Source: an uncultured Pseudomonadota bacterium (GTDB lineage Bacteria > Pseudomonadota > Gammaproteobacteria > Steroidobacterales > Steroidobacteraceae). Taken from it: a DNA stretch of 51,814 nt. The stretch is taken from positions 1 through 51,814 of the forward strand of contig CAIVRI010000049.1 of assembly GCA_903908265.1 (NCBI GenBank). Reading direction: 5' to 3'. Below, in pieces: positions 1 through 8,415 of this stretch. The first letter of the stretch is position 1, and every line of letters begins with the position of its first letter. The position numbers and the translations under genes were made by a program. Under the pieces are notes generated by a model. It saw nothing but the letters and a program-made list of their open reading frames with translations. It was not told where the DNA came from and made no database searches.

Positions 1-10
1 CCCACCACCA
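1..10 (+). other. Possible 3' end of a tRNA or tmRNA gene
   Basis: The window opens with CCCACCACCA, which ends in ACCA like an encoded tRNA or tmRNA 3' end, and a strong intrinsic terminator follows within five bases. Only ten bases are visible, so neither an acceptor stem nor a T-arm can be checked. The first bases could equally be the 3' end of any transcript. The call rests on the ACCA end and the closeness of the terminator. Confidence 0.2.
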
Positions 11-14
11 ATTT

Positions 15-50
15 AAAAACCCCAACGGGTCTCCGTTGGGGTTTTTTATT
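15..50 (+). terminator. Strong intrinsic terminator
   Basis: A 14-bp perfect stem runs from 15-28 to 33-46 with a GTCT tetraloop (29-32). The core is CCCCAACGG / CCGTTGGGG, flanked by A5 on the left and T6 on the right (42-47). It can work on both strands because of the A-run on its left side. It ends a transcript entering from the left of the window. Confidence 0.92.
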
Positions 51-475
51 GTCTGACTGCGGGGATTCCTGCGTGTTGCTGGGGATTGGCGCGGAAGGTT
101 GCGGACGTCACCGATGGGCCATCCGGCCGGCTACCGGCCACCTTTCGCTCTCTCCGGGTCGTTATTTTCTCCGGAGCGCGGCCAGAAAAAAGGCCGAAGT
201 CCGGACGCGCGGGAAATTCTCGTCTTTAGATCCAGCAGTTTACGCACGGACGAATCGAGCGGTTGATTCGCGGCATTGGGTGGCGGCGGAACCTGTTCTG
301 CCTTGAGGCGCCGAAGCGCCAAATGCTTCGATCGGCGGTCGCTCAATGGCGCTTATCCTGAGGCAGTCCGCTGACCCAAAGCGGACGGTGACAACACTAA
401 TGAAGAGAGCGCCGCCGCCCCCTTCCGAGCGCACCCCCCCCTTCCCTTGATAATCTCTGATGCCCGAACGACTTT
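51..475. other. Gene-free stretch between terminator and NERD gene
   Basis: About 420 bases without a convincing coding region; the short ORFs on both strands overlap each other and have no recognisable protein features. There are a few GC-rich inverted repeats, for example GGCGC/GCGCC around 307-320, and a C-rich run near 434-445. I see no tRNA, integrase remnant or clear att repeat. If the first bases are the end of a tRNA or tmRNA gene, this would be the usual place for integrated DNA, but nothing here proves that. Confidence 0.5.
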
Positions 476-490
476 AAGGACGCAACTGCG

Positions 491-1078
491 TTGGAAGCAC
501 TCGCCTTAGCAATCCTACTCTTCGTTCTGTTTGCCTTTATCGGGGCTTACCTCCGGTCACCTACAATTAAAGGTGTACGAGGCGAACGTCGCGTGAATTC
601 GATTCTCGACCGTCAGTTGCCGTCGGGAGAATACAAGGTCTTTCACGACGTCACGCTGCACTCTTCTCAGGGACCAACCCAGATCGATCACATCGTCCTA
701 TCCAGGTTCGGCGTATTCGTGATCGAGACCAAGAACTACACGGGGTGGATTTTCGGCGACGCTAACTCTAAGCAATGGACGCAAACAATCTATGGCAACA
801 AAAGCCGCTTTCAGAATCCCCTCTGCCAGAATTTCAAGCACACACAGGCCGTAGAGTCGTTCCTGTCACTCAACTCACGATACGTCCACTCTATCGTCGT
901 CTTTGTCGGCGACGCCGAGTTTAAGACCGCTCTACCGAATAACGTCATGCACCTGCGGGAACTGGGCTCTTATATCCTCACGTATCGAAATCCAGTGCTG
1001 GACACACTGTGTGTCTCGGCGATTACGGGGATGTTGAGCGATCACAAAGAGGGTCAAGCGATGCGGCAGCCACATTAG
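491..1078 (+). CDS. Membrane-anchored NERD-domain protein (putative nuclease-related)
   Basis: 195 residues from a TTG start; AAGGA (476-480) lies ten bases upstream and no ATG fits better. Residues 4-21 are hydrophobic and look like a single N-terminal membrane anchor. The rest matches the NERD (nuclease-related) domain: GERR-V near residue 30, then 'TQIDHIVLS' and 'GVFVIETKNYTGWI' around 64-86, which supply the Asp and the E-x-K of a restriction-endonuclease-like core, followed by the 'RFQNPLCQN' segment. Members of this family are presumed to act on DNA, but their roles are mostly unknown. The stop overlaps the convergent acylase stop by a few bases. No partner gene is adjacent, so a role in defence or DNA processing is only a guess. 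Confidence 0.8.
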   Translation: MEALALAILLFVLFAFIGAYLRSPTIKGVRGERRVNSILDRQLPSGEYKVFHDVTLHSSQGPTQIDHIVLSRFGVFVIETKNYTGWIFGDANSKQWTQTIYGNKSRFQNPLCQNFKHTQAVESFLSLNSRYVHSIVVFVGDAEFKTALPNNVMHLRELGSYILTYRNPVLDTLCVSAITGMLSDHKEGQAMRQPH

Positions 1079-3279
1079 TCTGGCCGGTATTCCCGCTCGA
1101 TATGCCCGACAAGATCCTCCGGATAGAAATAAACGTCCCGTAGCGCACCCTCCGCATAGCGCTCAATTTGGTCGCCAAAATGTAAGGCCGCCGGGTCACC
1201 GCTCTCACCACCCGCCGTCACGGCTCGGGCCTTGATCTTCGGTCCGAACTCGACCATCGCGACAAAACTATTGCCACTAGTGCCGTAGTACTTATTCGTG
1301 CCTGGATAACGGCGCGCACCATAAGACGCGAGCGACCCCCACCGAGATGATGTAAATCCGACCGGATAGCTGGGACTTGCGTCAACGAACTGCTGCACGA
1401 TGTCGTCCGTAACGCGTTGAAAACGATTGATGTCGCCCCACGGTACGTGCCACGTCCGAAAATCGCGCTCGAGCCGGTCTTTGACGGCCTGCAGCGCCTG
1501 CAACTTCTCTTGATCGGTGACCAGCGATAATAAAGCGTCGTAGGTCGGCAGCCCCTCCTCATCCGCTTCCTGCTTGGCCTTCTCCCACAACTCATCGCCC
1601 CAGAGGACAGACAGCGTCGTCGCAACGGAATAACGCGACCAACGGTAGTCCCATGCACGCAGCGTCAATATCGGATCCAACAAGGACGCACGCAACGAAC
1701 TGCCAACTGGAAGGCGATCGAAGGATTGAATCAACGCCGGGATCAACTTTTCAAACGCAGGCAAGTAGGAATCAAACGCTGCATCACGCAACGAATCCAG
1801 TGTGAAATCTTGACGCGCATCGAGCACGCGCACTGCATGCAGACCGCGTGGATTTTCTCCGTAAGTATCCATGTACTTCGGGAATGACTCACGCTTCGGA
1901 CTTTCGGGACCTGCAGCTGAATACGGCCAATTATTCGTATTCATAATCCAACCGTTGGCGGGATTCAGAAGAGACGGCACCTCGTTCAGTGCATGCAGTC
2001 CTTTCCAATCGGTTGCCGGATCGGACCCGTCCACGACATGCGTAAAGTCAAAACGATCGTCTCTAACTGGAATGAACTGCGGATGCAGGTAGGCAATGTT
2101 ACCGCTGCCGTCAGCATAAATCGTATTGTTAGACGAATTCGCCTTGAGCTCCATGACCTTCATAAAGGCAGCGTAGTCCACCGCCTTGGTCAGCAGGTAG
2201 GACTGACTCAAAGCCTCGATCGGTTTCTGCATGAGGGCAATGCTCAGCAATCGACCATTTTCGGCCTGGATCACTGGACCGTGATGGGTGGCGTAGGTCG
2301 TAAAAGACCGATTAGCCATGGAGCCATCTGTCATGCGGTAAGAAATAGTGATCCGGTCCGATTTGACTGGTCGCAGTTCACGACCATAACGGTAGAAAAT
2401 TCGGTCGCCCTTTCGAACGATCGATTCAGCAAACACGTCGACATTGTCAACGCCGCTGGACGTATGCATCCATCCTAGATGCGCGTTAAAGCCCTGATAG
2501 ATGAAAAATTGCCCCCATGTCGTAGCGCCATAAGCATTAAGCCCCTCATCACTACTCACTTGTAGCTCAGACCGAAAATAAAACGACGTGTGGGGATTAA
2601 TCAGAAGCAATGCATGCCCGGCGCTGGTGTTGCGAGGCGCTATGGCGAACCCATTCGAACCACTCGGCTCCTTGAGACGCTCTGGCAACGTTGCGGCCAG
2701 TCGTCCATCCTGAGCGGACCCATAAAAAGCACGTAATGGATCCAGCGCAACCCGCTCGATATCACCGCCAATGCTGCCCTCACTGAAAGACAGCGCCATC
2801 CAAGGTTCAAAGTGCGTCAGCACCCGCGGTTTGACACTCGGATGCGACAACAAGTAGCAGTTGAGCCCCTCAGACCACGTGTCCATCAGCTGCCGCAGCC
2901 ACCCAGGGCTAGACCCGTAAAGCGCCTTGAGATCGGCCTCCTTGATGAAGAGGCGAGACCGCAGATCCTGAAACAGCGTCTTCTCCCCCTCCGCCTCGGA
3001 CAGCCGCCCCAATGCGGTCAGGTAGTTCATTTCAATCCGATTGAAATCATCCTCGGCCTGCGCATAGATCATGCCGAACACGGCATCGGCATCCGACACC
3101 CCATGCACATGGGCGATGCCCCAGTCATCGCGAACAATGGAGACCTGTTCGGCCCGTGCACAATGGGGTTTAGCGGGCGCGGCGGTTTGCGATGGTGCGG
3201 AGAACGCCGCCGTAAGGCCCCGGCTAGGCACCATGGCCATGACGCAGGCCACACCCAGAGTCAGAAAAAATTTAGTCAT
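1075..3279 (-). CDS. Periplasmic penicillin acylase family protein (PvdQ/AHL-acylase-like Ntn hydrolase)
   Basis: 734 residues with a signal peptide (about 1-24, hydrophobic core 4-16). The family is made as a precursor that cleaves itself to expose an N-terminal nucleophile; here the 'SGSNGFAIAP' motif places the catalytic Ser at about residue 208. The preceding segment 'IVRDDWGIAHVHG' (48-60) is the typical start of the alpha chain, and 'INPHTSFYF' follows the nucleophile as in acyl-homoserine-lactone and aculeacin acylases. Such enzymes hydrolyse the amide bond of N-acyl compounds in the periplasm. It lies downstream of a TonB receptor on the same strand, with a terminator-like hairpin between, which suggests that a substrate imported by the receptor is deacylated here. 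Whether that is a quorum signal, a beta-lactam or an N-acyl amino acid cannot be told from sequence. Confidence 0.85.
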   Translation of the reverse strand: MTKFFLTLGVACVMAMVPSRGLTAAFSAPSQTAAPAKPHCARAEQVSIVRDDWGIAHVHGVSDADAVFGMIYAQAEDDFNRIEMNYLTALGRLSEAEGEKTLFQDLRSRLFIKEADLKALYGSSPGWLRQLMDTWSEGLNCYLLSHPSVKPRVLTHFEPWMALSFSEGSIGGDIERVALDPLRAFYGSAQDGRLAATLPERLKEPSGSNGFAIAPRNTSAGHALLLINPHTSFYFRSELQVSSDEGLNAYGATTWGQFFIYQGFNAHLGWMHTSSGVDNVDVFAESIVRKGDRIFYRYGRELRPVKSDRITISYRMTDGSMANRSFTTYATHHGPVIQAENGRLLSIALMQKPIEALSQSYLLTKAVDYAAFMKVMELKANSSNNTIYADGSGNIAYLHPQFIPVRDDRFDFTHVVDGSDPATDWKGLHALNEVPSLLNPANGWIMNTNNWPYSAAGPESPKRESFPKYMDTYGENPRGLHAVRVLDARQDFTLDSLRDAAFDSYLPAFEKLIPALIQSFDRLPVGSSLRASLLDPILTLRAWDYRWSRYSVATTLSVLWGDELWEKAKQEADEEGLPTYDALLSLVTDQEKLQALQAVKDRLERDFRTWHVPWGDINRFQRVTDDIVQQFVDASPSYPVGFTSSRWGSLASYGARRYPGTNKYYGTSGNSFVAMVEFGPKIKARAVTAGGESGDPAALHFGDQIERYAEGALRDVYFYPEDLVGHIEREYRPD

Positions 3280-3308
3280 TCCACCAAGCCCTAAATATGA
3301 CAGCCCCT

Positions 3309-3345
3309 AAAAAAGGGGTGGCGAGGCGGTGATGCACCGCCTCGC
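3309..3345 (-). terminator. Terminator-like hairpin after the TonB receptor gene
   Basis: On the minus strand an 11-bp stem (3345-3335 pairing with 3331-3321, core GCGAGGCGGTG/CACCGCCTCGC, 3-base loop) is followed, six bases on, by T6 (3314-3309). It sits between the receptor stop and the acylase start and would partly or fully separate the two transcripts. Confidence 0.65.
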
Positions 3346-3368
3346 CTGCGCTTCCTAGAACGTAACGC

Positions 3369-5852
3369 TCAGAAGCTCTTGCGCAGCGTCAGGCCAAACA
3401 TCCGTGGCGGATTAGGATAGCCCGAATAACTCCCGGGCTGGGCCACCGACGGGAACGCCAAGATCAGATACTTATCATCGTTGAGATTATGACACCACAA
3501 GGTTGCGTCCCAGCCAGCCACGGAGAACCCAACGCTGGCATTCAACGTGCTGACCTTCTGCGTCGCCACAGACGCCGGCACATTGTCAATTGTCTGCACC
3601 TCATCCTCGTAGATGTGGTCGACGCGGACGAATCCACCCAAATTATTCAGATGCCAGAAATAGGTCGCGGCCGACGCCACACTTTCGCGGTGAATGCCGG
3701 CGGGGCGCTTTCCCGAAAGATCGCAGGAACCGCCTACACAGGAGGCCCCAACAAAGGAATCGTAGGTCGGGTCCATGAACGTACCCGCGACCGAGAACTC
3801 CCAACTCTTGGTCGGATTGTACTTCGTCTCTATCTCAATACCCTTGGTGCTCTGCTTACCCGCATTGGTTAAATTAAATCCGGTACCCGTGAAGACGTTG
3901 GATTGGAATCCTTTGATCGATTGATCGAACACCGCGACATTGACGGCCAGTGTGTTCCACTTCGCCTTGAGGCCCACTTCATAGACCGTCGAATTTTCAG
4001 GCCCTGCAAACCGTGTGCCATAACGACCATAGTACGGATTCGCGTAACCACCCAACGGCGATCGATCCATCATCGCGGGCGCCACCGGCGCACTGTTGAT
4101 CGATAGGTTCCAGGAAGTGGCCTTGAAGCCTGTCGAGACGCCGCCGTATAGGTTGATGTTATCGGCCAGACTGTACGAGAGGCGCGCGGTAAAGGTGGTT
4201 TTGCCATCGTTCGAGCGGTCACTGTACGGCACCACTGGTGGCAGAAATTGCAGCGAGTACAAGGCGAGCGCCGAGTTACACAGCGGGTAGGTCGTAGCCG
4301 AACACGGCGTCACACTAATCCCGTCCGCCATTCCTGCTTGCACCGGGTGTGTGTAGAGGTTGGGGCCGGTAGGCGGCAAGCCCCCCGTCAGTTGGCCAAA
4401 AGCACCCGCGAAGCCAATATTGACCAGGTTGAGCTGCGAGAACACTTCGGTATCAGTGGTCGCCAGCGTCACGTCCTTCTTGTCCGTGGTGTGCGCGAGA
4501 CCCGCTGTAAACTTTAATTTTTCGGTGAGTTTCCAGTCAATCTGACCGAAGAACGTCAGCGATTTGCTCTGCTGATCCGCATCAATGCCAAGCGACTGGC
4601 CCGCACCGAAAAAGGTGCCATTTGGGATACCTAAGGCTGCTTCCAAGCCAGACAGGGTCGACGGACTACCGCCAGCGCCCATAATGAGTCCCGTTGCGTA
4701 ATTGCGGAACGAACTGCCTTCCACAATTTGGTTGGCATACCGAACGGACTCGTCAAAATAATAGCCGCCGACCATCCAATTGAAGGCACCCTCCTTGGTG
4801 GATGACAAGCGGAATTCCTGAGTGAACGTATTGATCCGTTGGTCATTCAGGTTTGAGCCGATGTCGGCGCTGGTGAAATCAATATCGTATTTGAAGTGTG
4901 CCTTCTCACTACGGCGCGCGGTAATTGAAGTGAGCCGCATTCCACTGAAATCCCAGTCGGCGTGCAGCGAGACGCCGCTGTTGTCGACGGAATTAACCGG
5001 ATTCTGATTGAAGTAGGCCTTACGGTCGAACACATCGCCGGTGTAGAGATTGCCCCCGATGCCCCGAATAATGGCCCCAGTCGGGCCATCCTGCAGATTG
5101 ACCGCGCCGCAACACACCTCATTAATATTGCTGGCGTCAGCCATCAGTCGCAAGGTCAAGTTGCTAGTGGCTTTGAACAATAGTTGACCGCGCACATCCC
5201 AGCGCTTGCGATCGTTGGTCTTGGAGCCATCGGTCAAATTCTCAAAGTAACCGTCGCGCTCGTTGTAGGAGCCGGCCAGACTAAAGGCCAGTGAATCACT
5301 AATCGGCCCAGTAACTCTGGCCTTGGCTTGTTTTGCATTGTAATTGCCAATGCCCACTTCCACATCCGTGCCAAAATTGAACGCAGGCTTCTGCGACACA
5401 ATGCTAATCACACCAGCCGACGCATTCTGACCGAACAAGGTGCTCTGCGGGCCGCGCAGCACTTCTACGCGCTCCACATCGAGCATATCGCCGATCTGTG
5501 CCGCCGAACGCGACCGATAGACCCCATCGACGAATACACCGACCGACGGCTCAATGCCAGGATTATTGGCGCCGTTACCGAATCCGCGAATCTCGAAGTT
5601 CGTCTGCGTCGACGTCTGCTCCTGCGTCACCCGCAGAGAGGGCACGACCGATTGCAGATCGATCAGGTCTTTGATCTGCGCTCGTTCAAGCACGGCAGCT
5701 GGCGTGACCGTAACGGCAACGGGAATAGCCTGCAGCGTCTGTTCACGCTTGGTGGCCGTGACAACGACCTCCTCCAACTGCGCAAAGGCAGCAGGCGCGA
5801 CAAGAATCGCACCAAGAATTATTGGAAGTAACAGTCTTTTTTTGTGACTCAC
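3369..5852 (-). CDS. TonB-dependent outer-membrane receptor
   Basis: 827 residues. I take the GTG at 5852 as start: it gives a clean signal peptide ('MSHKKRLLLP', cleavage about AFA-Q at 24) and has GAGAGG a few bases upstream, whereas the open frame further up encodes no sensible leader. Mature protein begins with a TonB-box-like 'LEEVVVTATKR' (26-36), then the plug domain with 'RGFGNGANNPGIEPSVGVFVDG' features and 'VERVEVLRGPQSTLFGQNASAG', then a long 22-strand-type barrel ending in Phe ('LTLRKSF'). It would import a bulky nutrient using TonB energy. The neighbouring acylase and, across the divergent promoter region, the Tat-exported amidase suggest an acylated amine or peptide-like substrate; the true ligand is unknown. 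Confidence 0.93.
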   Translation of the reverse strand: MSHKKRLLLPIILGAILVAPAAFAQLEEVVVTATKREQTLQAIPVAVTVTPAAVLERAQIKDLIDLQSVVPSLRVTQEQTSTQTNFEIRGFGNGANNPGIEPSVGVFVDGVYRSRSAAQIGDMLDVERVEVLRGPQSTLFGQNASAGVISIVSQKPAFNFGTDVEVGIGNYNAKQAKARVTGPISDSLAFSLAGSYNERDGYFENLTDGSKTNDRKRWDVRGQLLFKATSNLTLRLMADASNINEVCCGAVNLQDGPTGAIIRGIGGNLYTGDVFDRKAYFNQNPVNSVDNSGVSLHADWDFSGMRLTSITARRSEKAHFKYDIDFTSADIGSNLNDQRINTFTQEFRLSSTKEGAFNWMVGGYYFDESVRYANQIVEGSSFRNYATGLIMGAGGSPSTLSGLEAALGIPNGTFFGAGQSLGIDADQQSKSLTFFGQIDWKLTEKLKFTAGLAHTTDKKDVTLATTDTEVFSQLNLVNIGFAGAFGQLTGGLPPTGPNLYTHPVQAGMADGISVTPCSATTYPLCNSALALYSLQFLPPVVPYSDRSNDGKTTFTARLSYSLADNINLYGGVSTGFKATSWNLSINSAPVAPAMMDRSPLGGYANPYYGRYGTRFAGPENSTVYEVGLKAKWNTLAVNVAVFDQSIKGFQSNVFTGTGFNLTNAGKQSTKGIEIETKYNPTKSWEFSVAGTFMDPTYDSFVGASCVGGSCDLSGKRPAGIHRESVASAATYFWHLNNLGGFVRVDHIYEDEVQTIDNVPASVATQKVSTLNASVGFSVAGWDATLWCHNLNDDKYLILAFPSVAQPGSYSGYPNPPRMFGLTLRKSF

Positions 5853-6328
5853 GTTCCTCTCCCGGAGATAACGCACAGAAGTGCAAATAGTTTTTATCGG
5901 TGGGGAGCCGCTGGCACGGCAAAGGATTGCCGCCTGCCGAACACCCCCGCAGACCAAAGGATAGCCGAATATGCGCGAGTCTGCGCTGGCCCGCCTCGCC
6001 TGGCTTTAGGTAAAAACCCCACGGTTCGGTTGATTACCACAGCCTGCCTAGCGGGGTGGCATGGGTGTGTAGGCTGCTTTTACAGCGCTGATGGCGGCAA
6101 CCGCCGGGCGCCCGTGCCACTCGACCGCCCCGCACTAAGAATCGCCCGCTGCCCTCGGTTATTACCGGGTTCGGGCGCGCAATGGGCGTTGGGCTCGGAC
6201 CACGGAACCCGCCCACTCCGGCCGATGCCCTGCCTGGCATCATCGGGCCGGCGCTAATCGGTAACCCCGATCAGGTCGGTAGGAAGCGGCGGCGCTAAGT
6301 GAGGCGCCTGTTGCGCGGCGCGATCAGC
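5853..6328. other. Long divergent intergenic region
   Basis: About 570 bases (to 6422, including the palindrome listed next) separate the divergent TonB receptor and amidase genes. A 137-codon frame (5844-6257, plus) overlaps the receptor start and has no recognisable features, so I do not call it. Promoters for both flanking genes should lie here. Confidence 0.5.
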
Positions 6329-6348
6329 ACGGGAAAATATTTGCCCGT
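6329..6348. promoter_or_regulatory. 20-bp near-perfect palindrome, candidate operator
   Basis: ACGGG (6329-6333), one unpaired base, the self-complementary AAATATTT (6335-6342), one unpaired base, then CCCGT (6344-6348). Nine of ten base pairs are symmetric. It lies about 75-95 bases upstream of the amidase start in the divergent region shared with the TonB receptor. The size and symmetry fit the site of a dimeric repressor or activator, but no regulator gene is adjacent, so its owner is unknown. Confidence 0.45.
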
Positions 6349-6422
6349 AGCTCGCGTTTCGCGCCGATCGCCCGCAACAACTCGGCTAGGATCTATGCAG
6401 CCCTATCTAGTGAGCGCGCCCT

Positions 6423-8210
6423 ATGCCGAAGACCCGCCGTGACTTTCTCACCCAAGCTGCCTTGGGTCTTGGCGGCGCTGCCGTTGCGGCCAGCCCCGTG
6501 CACGCGGACACCCCACCGCCAGGCACGCCCCCGGCATTCGGTACGGGCCTCGGTTCCGGACCCGCCGTCACCATGCAAACCTTCGCCGAAGCCGAAAAAC
6601 TCATGCAAGTGGAGTTGTTGGCCCACGAGCGCCGGCAAGCCGCACGTAATTGGCCCGCGGCCATGTCAGGCCTTTATGAGCGGCGCACGGGGTCCAAGCC
6701 CGTCGCTCTCGGGGAGACGAACGCACCGTACTCCAGCTGGGACCCGCGCCTGCCGGGCACCTATGCAGGCCCCTCCACATCCCGTTATGTCGGTAGCCGC
6801 CCCACCGATCAAGCAGTACCCCATGACGATGCCGATATTGCTTTTGCGCCGGTGACGGCACTTTCGCATTGGATCCGCACGCGCGCATTGAGCTGCGAGC
6901 GTTTGACCCAGATTTATCTGGATCGCATCACCCGCCACGACCCACACCTGAAATGCATCATTAATCGCAACCCGGGCGCTCTCGCCCGAGCGCGCGCCCT
7001 AGATGCCGAACTCCAAGAGGGCAATTACCGGGGGCCACTGCACGGGATTCCGTGGGGTGCGAAGGATCTACTCGATACGGCCGGTCTCGCAACGACTTGG
7101 GGCGCCGAACCCTTCCGTGACCGTGTGCCCACCGAGGACGCCACCGTGGTGAAGCGCCTGGAAGCCGCGGGCGCAATCCTTATCGCCAAGCTCAGCCTCG
7201 GTGCACTCGCGCTGAATGACGTTTGGTTTGGCGGTACTACTCGCAATCCGTGGGTCGCCGAGGAAGGCGCCTCTGGCTCCAGTGCAGGCCCAGGATCAGC
7301 GACCGCCGCAGGCTTGGTCGCATTTGCAATCGGTAGCGAAACAGGCGGCAGCATCGTCTCGCCCACCATGCGCTGTGGGATTACCGGACTGCGTCCAACC
7401 TACGGGCGCGTACCGCGCACTGGCGCGATGACGCTGTGCTGGTCACTGGATAAATTAGGACCTATGACACGTACGGTCGAGGATGGGATGCTCGTACTCG
7501 ACGCAATCCGCGGACCGGATGTTGGCGACTTACAAAGTGTGTCGGCCCAATTCGAATTTGATGCGGCAGCGCCCATTGCCGGACTGCGAGTCGGGTACGT
7601 CCCGGCCTGGATGGAGGCCAGTCCAGCAACCGCCGTCGACCGAGACGCTCTCACCGCTCTACAGGCACTTGGTCTGACACTCGTCCCGATCGAACTACCA
7701 GACTGGCCGTATGCATCACTCAATACGATCCTGTTTGCCGAAAGCGCGGCGGCCTTTGAGGACATTACCCTCTCTCGCGCGATCGACACGCTGCATGAGC
7801 AGACGGACGATGCCTGGCCCAATACCTTTCGCCAGTCCCGCTTTATTTCGGCAGTCGACTTTGTCCAAGCCGACCGACTGCGCCGGCGTGTATGCGAAAT
7901 GATGGCAGAGCGCTTCCGCACCGTTGACCTGCTATTGGTGCCCTCCCTGCGCGATGAGATCCTGATCATCACTAACCACACCGGGCACCCCTCGCTCACG
8001 CAACGAGGCGGCTTCGTTGAGATCTCACAGGCCCGCAGCGACTGGGCAGCGGATCCGTCCCGCCCTGTACACCGCTTCGCGGCGCCGCGCCGTGTTCCGT
8101 ATGGCATCACTCTCATCGGGCGATTATTTGATGAAGGCACCATCGGTCGCGTCGGCTTAGCACTGGAGCGCCATCTGGGAGTGGCAGCAGAGCGTCCGCC
8201 CGGGTTTTAA
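6423..8210 (+). CDS. Tat-exported amidase-signature enzyme
   Basis: 595 residues. The N-terminus has a twin-arginine signal ('TRRDFLTQAALGLGGAA', 4-20) with cleavage near 'VHA-D' (28), so the enzyme is probably folded in the cytoplasm and exported. The amidase signature is complete: catalytic Lys214 in 'WGAKDLLDT', cis-Ser286 in the serine-glycine stretch 283-292, and nucleophile Ser310 in 'GSETGGSI'. Residues 40-140 form an N-terminal extension ahead of the usual amidase start. The family hydrolyses amide bonds of diverse small substrates, or acts as GatA; the export signal rules out a GatA role. It is divergent from the TonB receptor and may work with the periplasmic acylase on the same imported compound. 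The substrate is not predictable. Confidence 0.9.
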   Translation: MPKTRRDFLTQAALGLGGAAVAASPVHADTPPPGTPPAFGTGLGSGPAVTMQTFAEAEKLMQVELLAHERRQAARNWPAAMSGLYERRTGSKPVALGETNAPYSSWDPRLPGTYAGPSTSRYVGSRPTDQAVPHDDADIAFAPVTALSHWIRTRALSCERLTQIYLDRITRHDPHLKCIINRNPGALARARALDAELQEGNYRGPLHGIPWGAKDLLDTAGLATTWGAEPFRDRVPTEDATVVKRLEAAGAILIAKLSLGALALNDVWFGGTTRNPWVAEEGASGSSAGPGSATAAGLVAFAIGSETGGSIVSPTMRCGITGLRPTYGRVPRTGAMTLCWSLDKLGPMTRTVEDGMLVLDAIRGPDVGDLQSVSAQFEFDAAAPIAGLRVGYVPAWMEASPATAVDRDALTALQALGLTLVPIELPDWPYASLNTILFAESAAAFEDITLSRAIDTLHEQTDDAWPNTFRQSRFISAVDFVQADRLRRRVCEMMAERFRTVDLLLVPSLRDEILIITNHTGHPSLTQRGGFVEISQARSDWAADPSRPVHRFAAPRRVPYGITLIGRLFDEGTIGRVGLALERHLGVAAERPPGF

Positions 8211-8297
8211 TCACTACAGCACCATCAACTCGCTAGCACCTCCGCTAGGGCGGCCACACGCCTGCGCAAGACGTCATGGTTGTCAAGGAGGACACCC

Positions 8298-8330
8298 ATG
8301 CCAATCAAGGGCTATCGTTTCACCACGTAG
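8298..8330 (+). CDS. 10-codon ORF with perfect Shine-Dalgarno (candidate leader peptide)
   Basis: AAGGAGG (8285-8291) is followed after six bases by ATG and an open frame encoding MPIKGYRFTT, ending with TAG at 8328. The ribosome-binding site is the strongest seen in the window, yet the frame is tiny. It lies 85 bases before the following exported-protein gene. It could be a leader peptide, a small protein, or a chance remnant of a decayed gene. No stem-loop typical of attenuation is obvious after it. The nearby bases include a direct repeat CGCTAG (around 8230-8248). Confidence 0.3.
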   Translation: MPIKGYRFTT

Positions 8331-8415
8331 GCGCGGGTTTTCAACCGATTGGACGCAGAGTTTTCTACAATCGTAGCCTGACGCACATCCTGGCCCTTTG
8401 AACACGGATTCCGCC

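Noticed and set aside
1218-1658. 146-codon ORF in the acylase gene
   Set aside because: Same-strand alternative frame of the acylase without any recognisable feature.
5844-6257. 137-codon plus-strand ORF in the receptor/amidase gap
   Set aside because: It overlaps the start of the receptor gene, has no ribosome-binding site or recognisable protein features, and its composition looks like translated non-coding DNA.
7400-8143. 247-codon minus-strand ORF inside the Tat-amidase gene
   Set aside because: It is a shadow of the real gene in a high-GC region; the plus-strand product has a full catalytic triad and Tat signal, while this frame is low in hydrophobic structure and rich in Arg and Ser.
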